Shown here piece after piece: positions 35,636-47,600 of a DNA stretch of 64,000 nt. Numbering within the stretch: position 1 is the stretch's first letter; every line of letters starts with the position of its first letter. The translations under genes were made by a program, and so were the position numbers. Origin of the DNA: a bacterium (GTDB lineage: Bacteria; Sumerlaeota; Sumerlaeia; SLMS01; JAHLLQ01); the NCBI GenBank assembly GCA_020444065.1, contig JAHLLQ010000005.1:186001-250000 (forward strand), written 5' to 3'. The notes beneath the pieces are model-generated. The model saw only the letters and a list, made by a program, of their open reading frames with translations, did no database searches and was not told where the DNA came from.

Positions 35636-38600
35636 ATGAGGAACCGAGCTTTGAAGCGCCTTCCGATACTTGGCGCGCTCTTCCTTTTTGGCGCGTTGGT
35701 GTCGATGGCCAGCGCCCAAAACACGAGGCCCAAGGTGAGCTGGCACTGGCACATGCACCAGCCCATCTATTGGAACGACCAGTTGGAGAGTGGGACGGAC
35801 CGTTATGAATACGCCTGGGATTCGATCCAGGCCAAGAACGGCGGCCGTGTCCATCCAACGGACAACCTGAATGAGATCTTCGGCAAGGACGATCGCGTTG
35901 CGGCCTATCAGTACCGCATGCGGAACGCGTTGGCGAACATCTCCGGCCATACAAACTCCGGTGCGGCGGTCAGCTACTCCGGCGCGTTGATGGAAAACAT
36001 CAACAGCCTCGGCGACGCGGGCCAGTTTGGGTACGGCAGCAACTGGAACTCGTGGATGAACGAGGCCAACGAGTGGGACACGAGCGGCGGCAAGCCGCGC
36101 ATGGACATCGTGAACTTCTCGTTCCACCACGCACTGGTCGGGCTCCATAACCCCGAGACGGTTTACATGGAGATCAAGTTGCACCAGGAGAAGGTGAAAG
36201 AGGAGTTCGGGACGGATGCTCTGTCCCGCGGCTACTTCCCGACGGAAATGGCATTCTCCACGCGCCTGATCCCGGTGCTCGATCAATTGGGCATCGAGTG
36301 GTCGATCGTCTCCGGTTCGCACATCGCGCGCGCCTGCCCGGACTTCCCGATTGCTGTGGGAAGCGGCGGCGAGAACTGCGATCTGCCGAACGCGGCCGAT
36401 CAGATCAACCCGAACGGCAACAACTTCATCCGCGTCTCCATCGATCGCGGATGTTCGCCGTCGAATGCCAACCCGCTTTCTTACCAGCCCGCCTACGTCA
36501 AGTACGTCGACCCGGAAACGGGCGCCGAGACGAAGATTATCGCCGTTCCGGCGGACCAGGCTTACGGTTGGAAGGACGGCTACAGTTGCCTCGGGGCGGG
36601 ATACCTGGGGGATCTTGAGGCGCTGAACGATCCGTCGCAGCCCTCGCTGTCGCTGCTTGTGCACGACGGCGACAACGCGTTTGGCGGTGGCTACAGCTAC
36701 TACAATGAATGCGTTCCGAACATGGCAAACGGCGCAGCCGGCCAAGGCAACGAGGTTACCTCGATCGAGCAGTACCTGGCCGAATTCCCGCCCGATACGA
36801 ATAACGTCATCCATGTCGAGGACGGCGGTTGGGTGAACGCCGATTCGGACTTCGGTTCGCCGACCTATATTAACTGGAACTATCCGCTTCTCGATTCCAC
36901 CGGCCAGATCGATCCGGTCAACGGTTGGCACGAGAAGGCACGCGACATGGCGATCTTCACGGCCGCCCTGAACCGCGTGCTGACCGCTCAGCAGATCAGC
37001 GGTCACTCGCCGGACTACGCGAAGATCCTGCACCCCGACGGATCGACGCACGAGGTCGATCGCGCATGGCACTACTACCTCGGGTCGCTCGACTCCGGGA
37101 ATGTCTACTACGGCCCGGCACAGGACCTTGAAGTGAAGGCCACCCTCGGCTGCAACGAAGCCGTTGAGCACGCCGATCCCATCATCGGCGACGCGTCCTC
37201 GGATACAACGCCACCGACGATCTGGCTGCCCCAGCGTCATCCGTACAACCCCGGCAGCCGCAACTTTGGCGTGCAGTACGGCTACAAAGAGTACTTCGAC
37301 GACGGCGACTTCCATATCTGGACGTTCATCTCCGACGCCAGCGGCCCGGTCGACGCCGTGCTGAAGTACCGCGTCGACGTCGACGGCTCGAACCCGTTGT
37401 CTTCGAACCAGAACGAAACTTACGCTGGTGGCTCCGAAGTCGGCACCTGGGTTGAATTGCCCATGAACCGCCGCGAGTTCCCGAAGGGCAACATCTACGG
37501 CAATCCGAACATTGATTTCTTCGAACTGCCGACGCACATCGCGGATCACTACTCGGTGGAAGTTACCGGGCTGCGTGAGAAGCTGATCGACTACTACGTT
37601 GAAGCGACGGACGCGAAGGGCATTGTTTCGCGCTCGCCGATCCAGCACGTTTACATTGGCGATGGCAGCGGAGCCACTGGGGCCCGCGTCGTGGTCGCGC
37701 CGAAGCCGCCCGTTCGCGGCCAGCAGGTCACGGTCACTTACGATCAGACCGAAGGCCCGCTCAGTGGCGCTTCGCAAATCTACATTCACCTTGGCAAGAA
37801 CGCGTGGGACGCGACCGTTGCACCCGATCCCGCCATGACCGATGCCGGCAACGGCACCTGGACCTACACCTACACCGTCGACCTCGACGCGCTTCAGGTC
37901 GATTACGTCTTCAACGACGGTGCAGGTAACTGGGACAACAACAGCGGCAGCGACTGGCACTTCACGACGACCGACGACAACGGCTTCACGCCGACTCCGT
38001 CGCCGACTCCTTCGCCCACCCCGACGGTTTCCCCAACGCCTTCGCCGACTCCGATCGTCGGCCAGGTTGTCACCGATCCGGCTCCGCCGGTCGCGGGCCA
38101 GTTGGTCACGGTCACCTACGATGCAAGCGCCGGCCCGCTGGCCAGCGCGACCCTCGTCTACATTCACAAGGGCATCAACGCCTGGAGCACCACGGATCCG
38201 ACCGACACCTTGATGTCGAAGGATCTCGCGACGGGCTTCTGGGAAATCACATACACTGTTCCCTCCACCGCCACTGAATTGAACATGGTCTTCAACGATG
38301 GCGATACGATTTGGGACAACAACGGCGGCAGCGATTGGACCATCGCCGTGACGGGCGGCCCGACGCCGACTCCGTCCCTGACGCCTTCGCCCACGCCGAC
38401 CACGACGCCGTCGCCGACGGCTTCGCCGACGCCGGGCTACACGCCCGATCCGACGTTGGACATCGCTGGCATCCCGGGCCAGGCGCCCATGATCATCCAG
38501 TACTTCGGCGCCACCTGGGAGTCGATTGCACGCCGCATGACCGACGCGTTCACGATTGGCTACGGTGGCATCTGGGTTCCGCCTCCGACACGCGGCGGCT

Positions 38601-41600
38601 CCGGCTTCAGCGTTGGCTACGACCTGTTCGACCGCTTCGACTACGGTTCGATGCTGGGCGAGTGGACGCGTTACGGCCACCTGGATACGATGAGTGCGAT
38701 GCTCGATAATGGCGATCGCGCCGACATCGATATCATCCCCGACACGATCCTTAATCACAACTCCTTCGGCACGAAAGCCGACACGACGTTCGCCGATCTC
38801 GGCGGCTATCCCGGATTCGCTTTTGAAGTAAACGGCGAAAACGGCAACGGCTACGACGCCGACGGCGACTTCCACCCATCCGGCCAGTCCGGCGAGTGGG
38901 AGATGTACCTGGCGGGTCTGATCGACATCGCCCAGGAGAAGAATCACCAATTCATCCGTCAGCCCGTCGATGCGGGCGACTCGCGCAACATTCCGGGCGC
39001 CGGCAAGTTGCTGAAGCCCATTACCGAGAACAACCGCCGCTTCTATCCGGACCTCGATCCGGCACCGGGCGACGTGTTGACGCCTTCCGGCTTCAACCTG
39101 ACGAACCCGCTGGGCGGCGACCCGGTTGAAGAGAACGCAACCGGCCTGCTGCTGCGCTTTGTGCGTTATGCAAACGAAGTCCTTGGCTTCGACGGCTACC
39201 GCATCGACGCCACGAAGCACATGCCCGATTGGTTCTTCAACTTCTACGACGATGCCGTCTTTGGTAACGGCAAGGTCCTGCTCGACGGATCTCGCGAAAC
39301 GCCGTTCAGCTTCAACGAGATCTTCGATGGCGATTACGGCAAGCTGAACCTGTATCGCCGTCGCGACGGCTACGGCAACCGCGACAACCTTGACTTCCCG
39401 TTCTTCTTCAAGGCCACCGACGTTCTGAATCAGCATGGCCTTGGCGATCTTCGCGAACTGGTTTGGGGAACCTACGACAATACCGACGGCAGCGCAATCG
39501 ACGGCTCCGCCGGCGTCCGGTTCATTTCCAGCCATGACAAGGACGGCGCCGGCTGGTCAAACATCGGCCACGCCTTCATCATTCTGCGCAACGGCTACAG
39601 CATCGTTTATCACAACGCTCTGGAGTTCGGTCCGCAGGAACCCGACAACGAAGGTCACCCGTTCCCGAAGGAAGCCAACGCTCGCGGCGACGCCATGGGC
39701 GACTACAGCAGCATCATCACGACGCTCGTGAATATCCGCCGCATCTATGGCCGCGGCGTGATGTACGAGCGCTGGATCGATGCCGATTACCTCATCTACG
39801 AACACGACGCCCGCCTGCTGTGGGGCATCTGCGACAGCGAAAACACCGGCTACGTCGCGCAGACCGTGACGACGAACTTCTCGGCCGGCACGATCCTGCA
39901 CGAGCTCACCGGCAACCATTCCATGTACGCCGACATTCCGGAAAGTATCACCGTCGGCTTCGGCGGCGAAGTGAACCTGCGCATCCCGACCAACGTCGAT
40001 CAGTTCGGCTACGTCGCTTACGCGCCGGCTACTCCGGAGATGACGAGCGTGTCGCTCTCCAATGCGACCGACGTTCCGCCCGACGATGACGGCGCCGATC
40101 CCACCTATGTGGACAAGGCACGTCATCGCAACTACTCGATCTGGTCGACGACGGCTGCGAGCTCGCTGCTCGAGCTGCAGACCGACGGCACCGAAGACAT
40201 CGCGTTGGTGAAGGTGGATGCCGGCGTCGATATCAATGGCAGCGGCGGCGTCGACTACACCAGCGGAGGCCTTGCCGGCTTCGAGCGCTTCAGCTTCGAA
40301 GACGTCGGCGCCCAGGGCGGTTCCGGTCTTTATAACGTGACGCTCGATTGGACGCAGCTCGGTGAAGGTTACCACTTCATCGAAGTGATCGCGGTCAACT
40401 GGGGCGCCGGCGAACATGCGCCGATCTGGTCCAGCCATCGCGAAGCCGTCTACGTCAACAATACGCGCCCGGTCGCGACGATTCGCTACCCGGCCGAAAA
40501 TCAGGTCATCTCCGGCAGCGAAGTCGAAGTTTGGATCGCTACCGACAATACTGAAAACAACGCGCTCGTGAACGTCGCCAGCGCATTCGACGCGAACCGG
40601 CCGACGGATCAGTTCGCTCAGATGAACGACCCGGGTCCGGGCGAGTGGCGCCTGACGGTGCCGGTGACCTCCACCGACCGCGTGATCACCGTTCGCCTGT
40701 ATGAAGAGACGGGCGATTCCATCGACTACCACATCAATTTCCTGCAGAGCGGCGATCCCACGCCGACTCCGACGGATACGCCGACACCGACTCCGACGCC
40801 GGATCCGAATGGTGTGACCGTGGATCCGAATCCGCCGGTTGCCGGTTCCGATGTCCTGATCACGTATAACCCGACGGGTGGCCCACTTGCCTCCGCGTCT
40901 GCCGTCTACATCCACGTTGGCATCAACGACTGGGCTGAAGTGGCAGATCCGGACGAGGCAATGACGTCTTCCGGCGGCAACTGGACCTACACTTACTCCG
41001 TGCCGGCTCACGCCGAGCAGATCGACATCGTCTTCAACGATGGCGCAGGCACGTGGGATAACAACAACGACTCCGATTGGCACTTCGCGACCACTGGTTC
41101 CGTGACGCCGACGGTGACTCCGTCCCCGACGCCGTGCGACACTGTCGCCTACGGTGGCGATCGCGTTGCCGTCGATCCGTCGACCCCGGTTGCGAACCAG
41201 ATCGTGACCGTCTACTACGACAAGGCCTCCGGGCCGCTGTCCGGTGCCGGCCAGATCTTCCTGCACAAGGGAATCAACGGTTGGGCAGACGTGGATGCAG
41301 TCGACGTCGAGATGTTCGATGATGGCTGCGGAAACTGGACGGTTTCCTACACGGTTCCGTCGACAGCACAGCAGGTCGACTACGCCCTCAACGACGGCGT
41401 AGGTAACTGGGACAGCAACGGCGGTGCGGATTGGCACTTCGCCACATCCGGCTTTGAAACGCCGACGCCTACTCCGACCCCGATCCCGGGTCGCGCAGCC
41501 ATCAGCCCGGATCCCGCCTCCGCGGGCCAGCCGGTGACGGTGCTGTACGATCAGGCTGGCGGACCGCTGGCCGGTGCATCCGCCATCTACATCCATAAGG

Positions 41601-44600
41601 GCATCAACAACTGGGGCACCGTCGATGCGACCGACACGGCAATGACGAAGGACGCCGCGACGGGCTTCTGGAAGCTGACCTACACCGTTCCGGCCGACGC
41701 GACCGAACTGAACATGGTCTTCAATGACGGCGCAGGAACGTGGGACAACAACGACTCCGCGAACTGGACCTTCACCGTTACCTCCGGCCCGACGCCGACT
41801 CCGACGCCGACGCCGATCCCCGGCCGCGTCGCAGTCGACCCGAACCCACCGGTGACGAACCAGTCTGTGACGGTGTTCTACGACAAGGCCGGCGGACCGC
41901 TGGCTGGTGCTGCCGAAATCTGGCTGCACAAGGGCATCGACGGCTGGGCGGCGGTGGATTCGCCGGACGTCCAGATGACGCTCAACGCAAGCACCGGCTT
42001 CTACGAGTTCACCTACACGGTGCCTGACGGTGCGACGCAGCTCGACTTCGTCTTCTGGGATGGTCAGTCGACGTGGGACAACAACGACAGCGCCGACTGG
42101 AGCTTCTCGACGAACTCCGGCCCGACGCCGACACCGTCCGACACGCCGACGCCGACACCGACGACGACGGCTACCGAAACTCCAACCGAGACACCGACGG
42201 CAACGCCGACCCCGACGCCCACCGATCGCGCAATCACGATTGGCCAGGGCCCGATGCTCGGCACGACCGCCGGCCAGACCTACTACGAAGAGTTCCAGGA
42301 CTGGGCGACGGACGACTGCCGTGCGCTTGACCCGTACAACGATCGTGTTTCGATCGACAGTGGATCCGATAATGCTCGCGACATCGTCGCCTTCTACACG
42401 TTCGACGATCCTGGCGCCGGTGCCTTCTACATGCGCGCCGACTTCCTCGACCTCTACGAGCAAGCCGAGAACAGCCAGCTTGACCTGTACGTGCTGCTGG
42501 ACTTCACGTCCGGTGGCGCAACGGGCTTCCCGGATGGTCTTGGTGGTTCGACTGGTCAGTGGGATCTCGCTGTTGCGGTTTACAGCGCAGCCTACTGGAA
42601 CATCTACGACACCACGCTGACATCGCTCAGCAGTGCCAGTTCCAACCCGGGTCTGTTCGCCGGCGCTTACTTCCGCGCGGACCTCGACTCGGTCGAGTTC
42701 GGCATCGATCGTTCGCTGCTCACTGACCGCGGCTGGGACGGCTCGTCGCCAATCGGCGTCGAGGTCTGCACCGCGCAGGACATGAACGCGACCATCGCCG
42801 ACCGTCTGCCCGACAGCGGTCAGACGGCGACCGACTCGCACTGCCCGACGGCCAAGTATGCCTTCATTCTGCACGGCAACCAGGCCATCAGCGACTCCGA
42901 GTATATCCAGCAACTCGTCTACAACAATGTTGTAACGACTCCGAACGGCAACCCGACCGGTTATCACCGTGCACTCGATACGGCGCGTATCTTCAACGTG
43001 CCGCCGAATATCCACATCTCTGCAACGCTCGTTGCTTCGTTGATGTGGGCGGACAAGCCCGGCACCACCGATCCCGCCGACGGTCCGAACTTCGTCGACT
43101 ACCTGTCCGACTTTGTGGATGGATACGATGGAAACGGCGAAGGCGAGATCGTCTGGGGCGTGTTCAGCGAACACATCATGCCCTTCTGGGAAGGCGTGGT
43201 GAACCAGGACTCGATCGACCGCAACGAGCAGTACCTGATGGACGTCCTTGGTCTGCCCGCGCCGGATGCGAATTCGACGTTCTGGATTCCGGAACGCGTC
43301 GTCCGCGGCGCCACGTTCGCCGATCTTGTCGCGACGGGTTACAACTACACCGTTCTCGACCAGATCAATCACCTGCGGCACTGGTTCGGTGAGAATGGCC
43401 AGGCACACAAGGTCCACCGCATCAATGGCGTGAACGCGTTCATGATCAACGATGAGCCGGATCGTTTCAAGTTCGCCAACACCGATGACGGCTTGTGGTT
43501 CGATACGCGCGAGCACCTGATCGACATGGCCCGCGCCACGGACCAGGAACAGCTCACGCTCGTCTTCGACGACTGGGAGGCCTATGCCGGCCGCTCCTTC
43601 ACGAGCTTCAACGTTGGTACGGATAACCCGGACAACTTCAACACCAACATCCGTTGGCTGGCCAACCACCAGTGGGTCCAGGTCGTCTCGCTCGAGGAAG
43701 TCGCTTCCTGGGGCTGGACGCCGGTTGACCACGGCACCGATACGACGCTGCCGTTCCAGACCTACGACTGGCTGGATCACGCCACCGAGCACAGCTACGA
43801 AAACTGGTACCTCGGTTCGAGCATCGAAGAGGACTTCGACGACTTCGCGCCTCCGATCCGCAAGGACCTGAGCCAGTGGATGACCAAGCCCTTCGGCGGT
43901 CTGTCCACTTACGTTCCGACTTCCGGTTCGGCCACGAAGGGCCCGGGCACGATCGCTCAGGATGTCTACGACGCAACGTTCGGTTCGCCGACCAATGCGC
44001 TTGGCAACCTGGCGCGCCTGGCCTACTCGACGGCCATCTTCGAAACCGCCTGGCACGACGAGGATAACTCGGCCCGTTGCCCGGACGGCTCCTTCGATTG
44101 CTACGACGACGATACATACGATGCGATCGCCAACTTCGCCCGCCAGTTGCAGTTCCTCAACCTGCGCCGCAGCGGCTTCATCGCTGCCGCCGCCGATTGG
44201 GCTGCGACAGGAAACAGCGGAGTGACTAGCGCCGTTGCGGTCGACCTCGACCAGGACGGCGAGAACGAGTACGTGATCAAGAACGATAACGTGTTCGCGG
44301 TCTTCGAGAACGATGGCGGTCGCCTGATCACTGCGTTTGCGCGCGATGCCGGTTCCGGCAACGCCGTGTCGGTGATCGGCAACCTGCTTGGCTTCCCCGA
44401 TGACGACGATGAAACCGAAGCGTCGGCAAACGGCGGCACACGTACTTCCGGCTTGTCAGACTGGTGGGCGTCCGGTGTCGAAGCCGGCTACGTCAACGAC
44501 GTCTATACGGCCAGCGTGCTGAGCAACGGCGTGCAACTCACTTCCGCCGACGGCAAGATCAGCAAGACGATCACGCTGGGCGATTCGAGCAGCACGCTGG

Positions 44601-47600
44601 AAGTCAGCTACGCGCTGACCGGTGGCGCGACGCGTCTGTACGTTCGCAACGGCCTTGCGCCGGATATCGCGAATCTGTTGGAGACGGGCCAGTCGGCTCT
44701 GACTTTGACGGATGCTGGCGGTGTTGCGACCCTGACAAACACGGCAACGAACGCGAGCGTCTCGCTTGGCTACGCAGACGGTTCGCACACGGCAAACTAC
44801 AACTCGGGCGCCGGCGACGGCACCGCGAACTCGCCGCGCAACCAGGCCATGCTTCACATGGCGGAACTGTACGGCGAAGGCAACTTCACATTCGGCATCA
44901 CGCTGACGGCCGGTTCGACAGGCCCGACGCCCACGCCGACTCCATCCCCGACGCCTTCGGCCACGCCGACGCCGTCCGATACGCCGACTCCGTCTCCGAC
45001 CCCGACGGCTACGCCGAACCCGGATGCACCGATCGTCTCGATCATCGATCCGGCGGATGGCGCGTACGTCAGTGGCAACTTCACGGTTGAAGCGCTCGCG
45101 AGCGACACCGACGGCACGGTCAGCAAGGTCGAGTTCTACGTCGACGGCAACAAGGTTGGCGAGGACACGACTCCGAACGCACGCCGCGGCAGCAAGTCCG
45201 CCGCGCGCGGCACGGGAACGATGAAGACCATTACCATCGATGGCGTGAACACCGGCAGCGAGTGGACCAGCTCCGAGCTGATTGCCACCGATGCTGCCTT
45301 CGATCACGCCAACGTTGTCGGCGCCTGGTCGACGCACGAGCCGCAGTTCGACTACACTGAACTGTACGCTGCGTGGGATGCGAACAACCTGTACGTCGGT
45401 ATCCAGATCGTCGACGTGATCGACGTTGAAGATCCGGCCAACGCGGGTTCGTCCGCCGGCACGAAGCCCTTCCAGATGAATCTACCACAGTTTATCGGCA
45501 TCGACGTCACCTCCGGCGGTTACGGAGTGGACACGGTGAACGGCGACATGTGGGGCAAGGGCCACGGCTTCGGCGGTTCGAACGAACTCGACTACGAGGT
45601 CTACTTCGCTTCGAACTTCTTCCAGGGTCCGTTTGTTTGCCCGTACAATGCGGGCTGGGATCCGGACAACGACGCCACGGGCCCGACGGGCAACGGCGTC
45701 TATCCGAACGAGCACGCAGGCCTTGACGGCGCTTCGGCGAACCATTGGGCCGGCGGCCCGATCACTGGCCCGGGAGGCAAGAACTACCTGACCTCCGGCC
45801 ACGATACGAACCGCGACTCGTTCTTCGAAGTTGCCATTCCGCTCGAACTGATTGGCAGCCCGGACCTGAGCACGCAGTCCATCGGCCTGTTCGTCAGCCA
45901 TGGCGATGGCCCGCTGATGTCCGGCGTCGATTCGCTGCCGGACGATCCGGCCACGGTCGATACGCCTGGCGTGACGGCTTCCAACTCGCCGAACGAGTGG
46001 GAAGACTACGACACCTATACCGAGCCCTTCGCGGTCGTTGGTGCCGGCGGAACGGCTACGCCGACTCCGTCTCCGACGCCGATCACGGGCGACAGCTACT
46101 CGATCACGATTGATGCCGGCACGCTCAGCGATGGCTCACACAGCCTCGAGGCGCGCGCCATCGACAACGATCTGCTCGAGGGCAGCGACACCATCACCAT
46201 CAACATCGGCGCCACGCCGACCCCGACCGAAACCCCGACTCCCACCCCGACGCCGACGGACCGCGTTGTTGTCTCGCCGTATCCGCCGGTTGCCGGCCAG
46301 ACCGTTACAGTGACCTACGATGCCAGTGCGGGCCCGATCACCGGTGCCGCCGCAGTGAATATCTACTGGGCCATCAATAACTGGGATGCCGGCTCGATCA
46401 CCGAAGAAGCCATGACGAACGCCGGAGGCGAGATCTGGACGAAGGATCTGTCTCTGCCGGCGAACGCCACGCAGCTCGACATGGTCTTCAACGATGGCGC
46501 GGGCAACTGGGATAACAACAGTGGCAACGATTGGCACTTCACCGTGACGACGGCGACGGATACCCCGACGCCTACGCCTACGCCGACCGACACCCCAACG
46601 GCGACGCCGACGGATACACCTACTGCGACGCCATCGGATACGCCAACTCCGACCCCGACTCCAGGACCGGACGCGGAGATCTACACGACCAACGTGATTG
46701 GCAATCCGTACGCGGCGAGCAGCTCGTTCACCGTCGATATCGCGGTGCGCAACAACACGATCGCGCCGGTCGCTTCCTACACGATGCTCGTGACCTATGA
46801 CGGCGACTCGGCTTCGCTGGTCAGCGTCAGCGACGTCGACCTCGGTGGCGATCCTCCGACTCTCGGCACCGTCTCCGGCAGCGGCACCAGCACTTCTCGC
46901 CTGGTCAACGCTCTCGGAAATGGATCGAGCACGCAGTACGAGTTGACGGTCTGCCGTTTGACCTTCAACACGACGGCCAGCCCGAACGGCTCCCACAGCG
47001 TGACGATCGCCGCCGACGGCCTGAACGAACCGCTGGTCGATCCGAGTGGTAACCCCATCTCGGCGACCTTCAACAGCAGCGAGACCGATCCGCTGTCCTC
47101 GACTCCGACGCCGACTCCGACTCCGTCCCCCACGCCGACCCCGATCGCAAACGGTGCGACCATCGTTCCGTTGCCGGCGGTTCCGGGCAACAGTGTGACG
47201 GTGATCTACGACGCGTCGCAGGGACCGATCTCTGCAGCCAGCGACGTCTACATCCACAAGGGCATCAACGCCTGGACCGAAGTTGATGCATCCGATCACC
47301 TCATGATCCAGGACGGCTTCACCGGCTACTTCACGTACACCTACACGGTGCCCGCCAACGCGGCGCAGCTTGATATGGTGTTCAATGACGGTGCTGGCAA
47401 CTGGGACAACAACAGCGGCAACGATTGGCACTTCTTGACGACGTTGAACGACCAGGATTCGGACGGCGATGGATTCTCCGACGCAGTCGAAGACTCCTAC
47501 GGATCCGATAAGGGCGATCCGAACAGCCGTCCGCTCTTCGGCGACTACAACGGCGACGGCGTCGTCAACATGACCGATGCGATGTTGTTGAGTCGTGCAA

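Noticed and set aside
35597-44056. Antisense ORFs of 1312 and 1499 residues over the giant gene, and one of 571 residues at 46136-47851
   Set aside because: They mirror the third-position GC bias of the real sense gene, are Arg/Val/Gly-rich and show no family motifs, whereas the sense frame has clear domains.
38360-47149. Pro-Thr tandem DNA repeats as a CRISPR or phase-variation array
   Set aside because: They encode in-frame linkers of a single protein and have no spacer structure.
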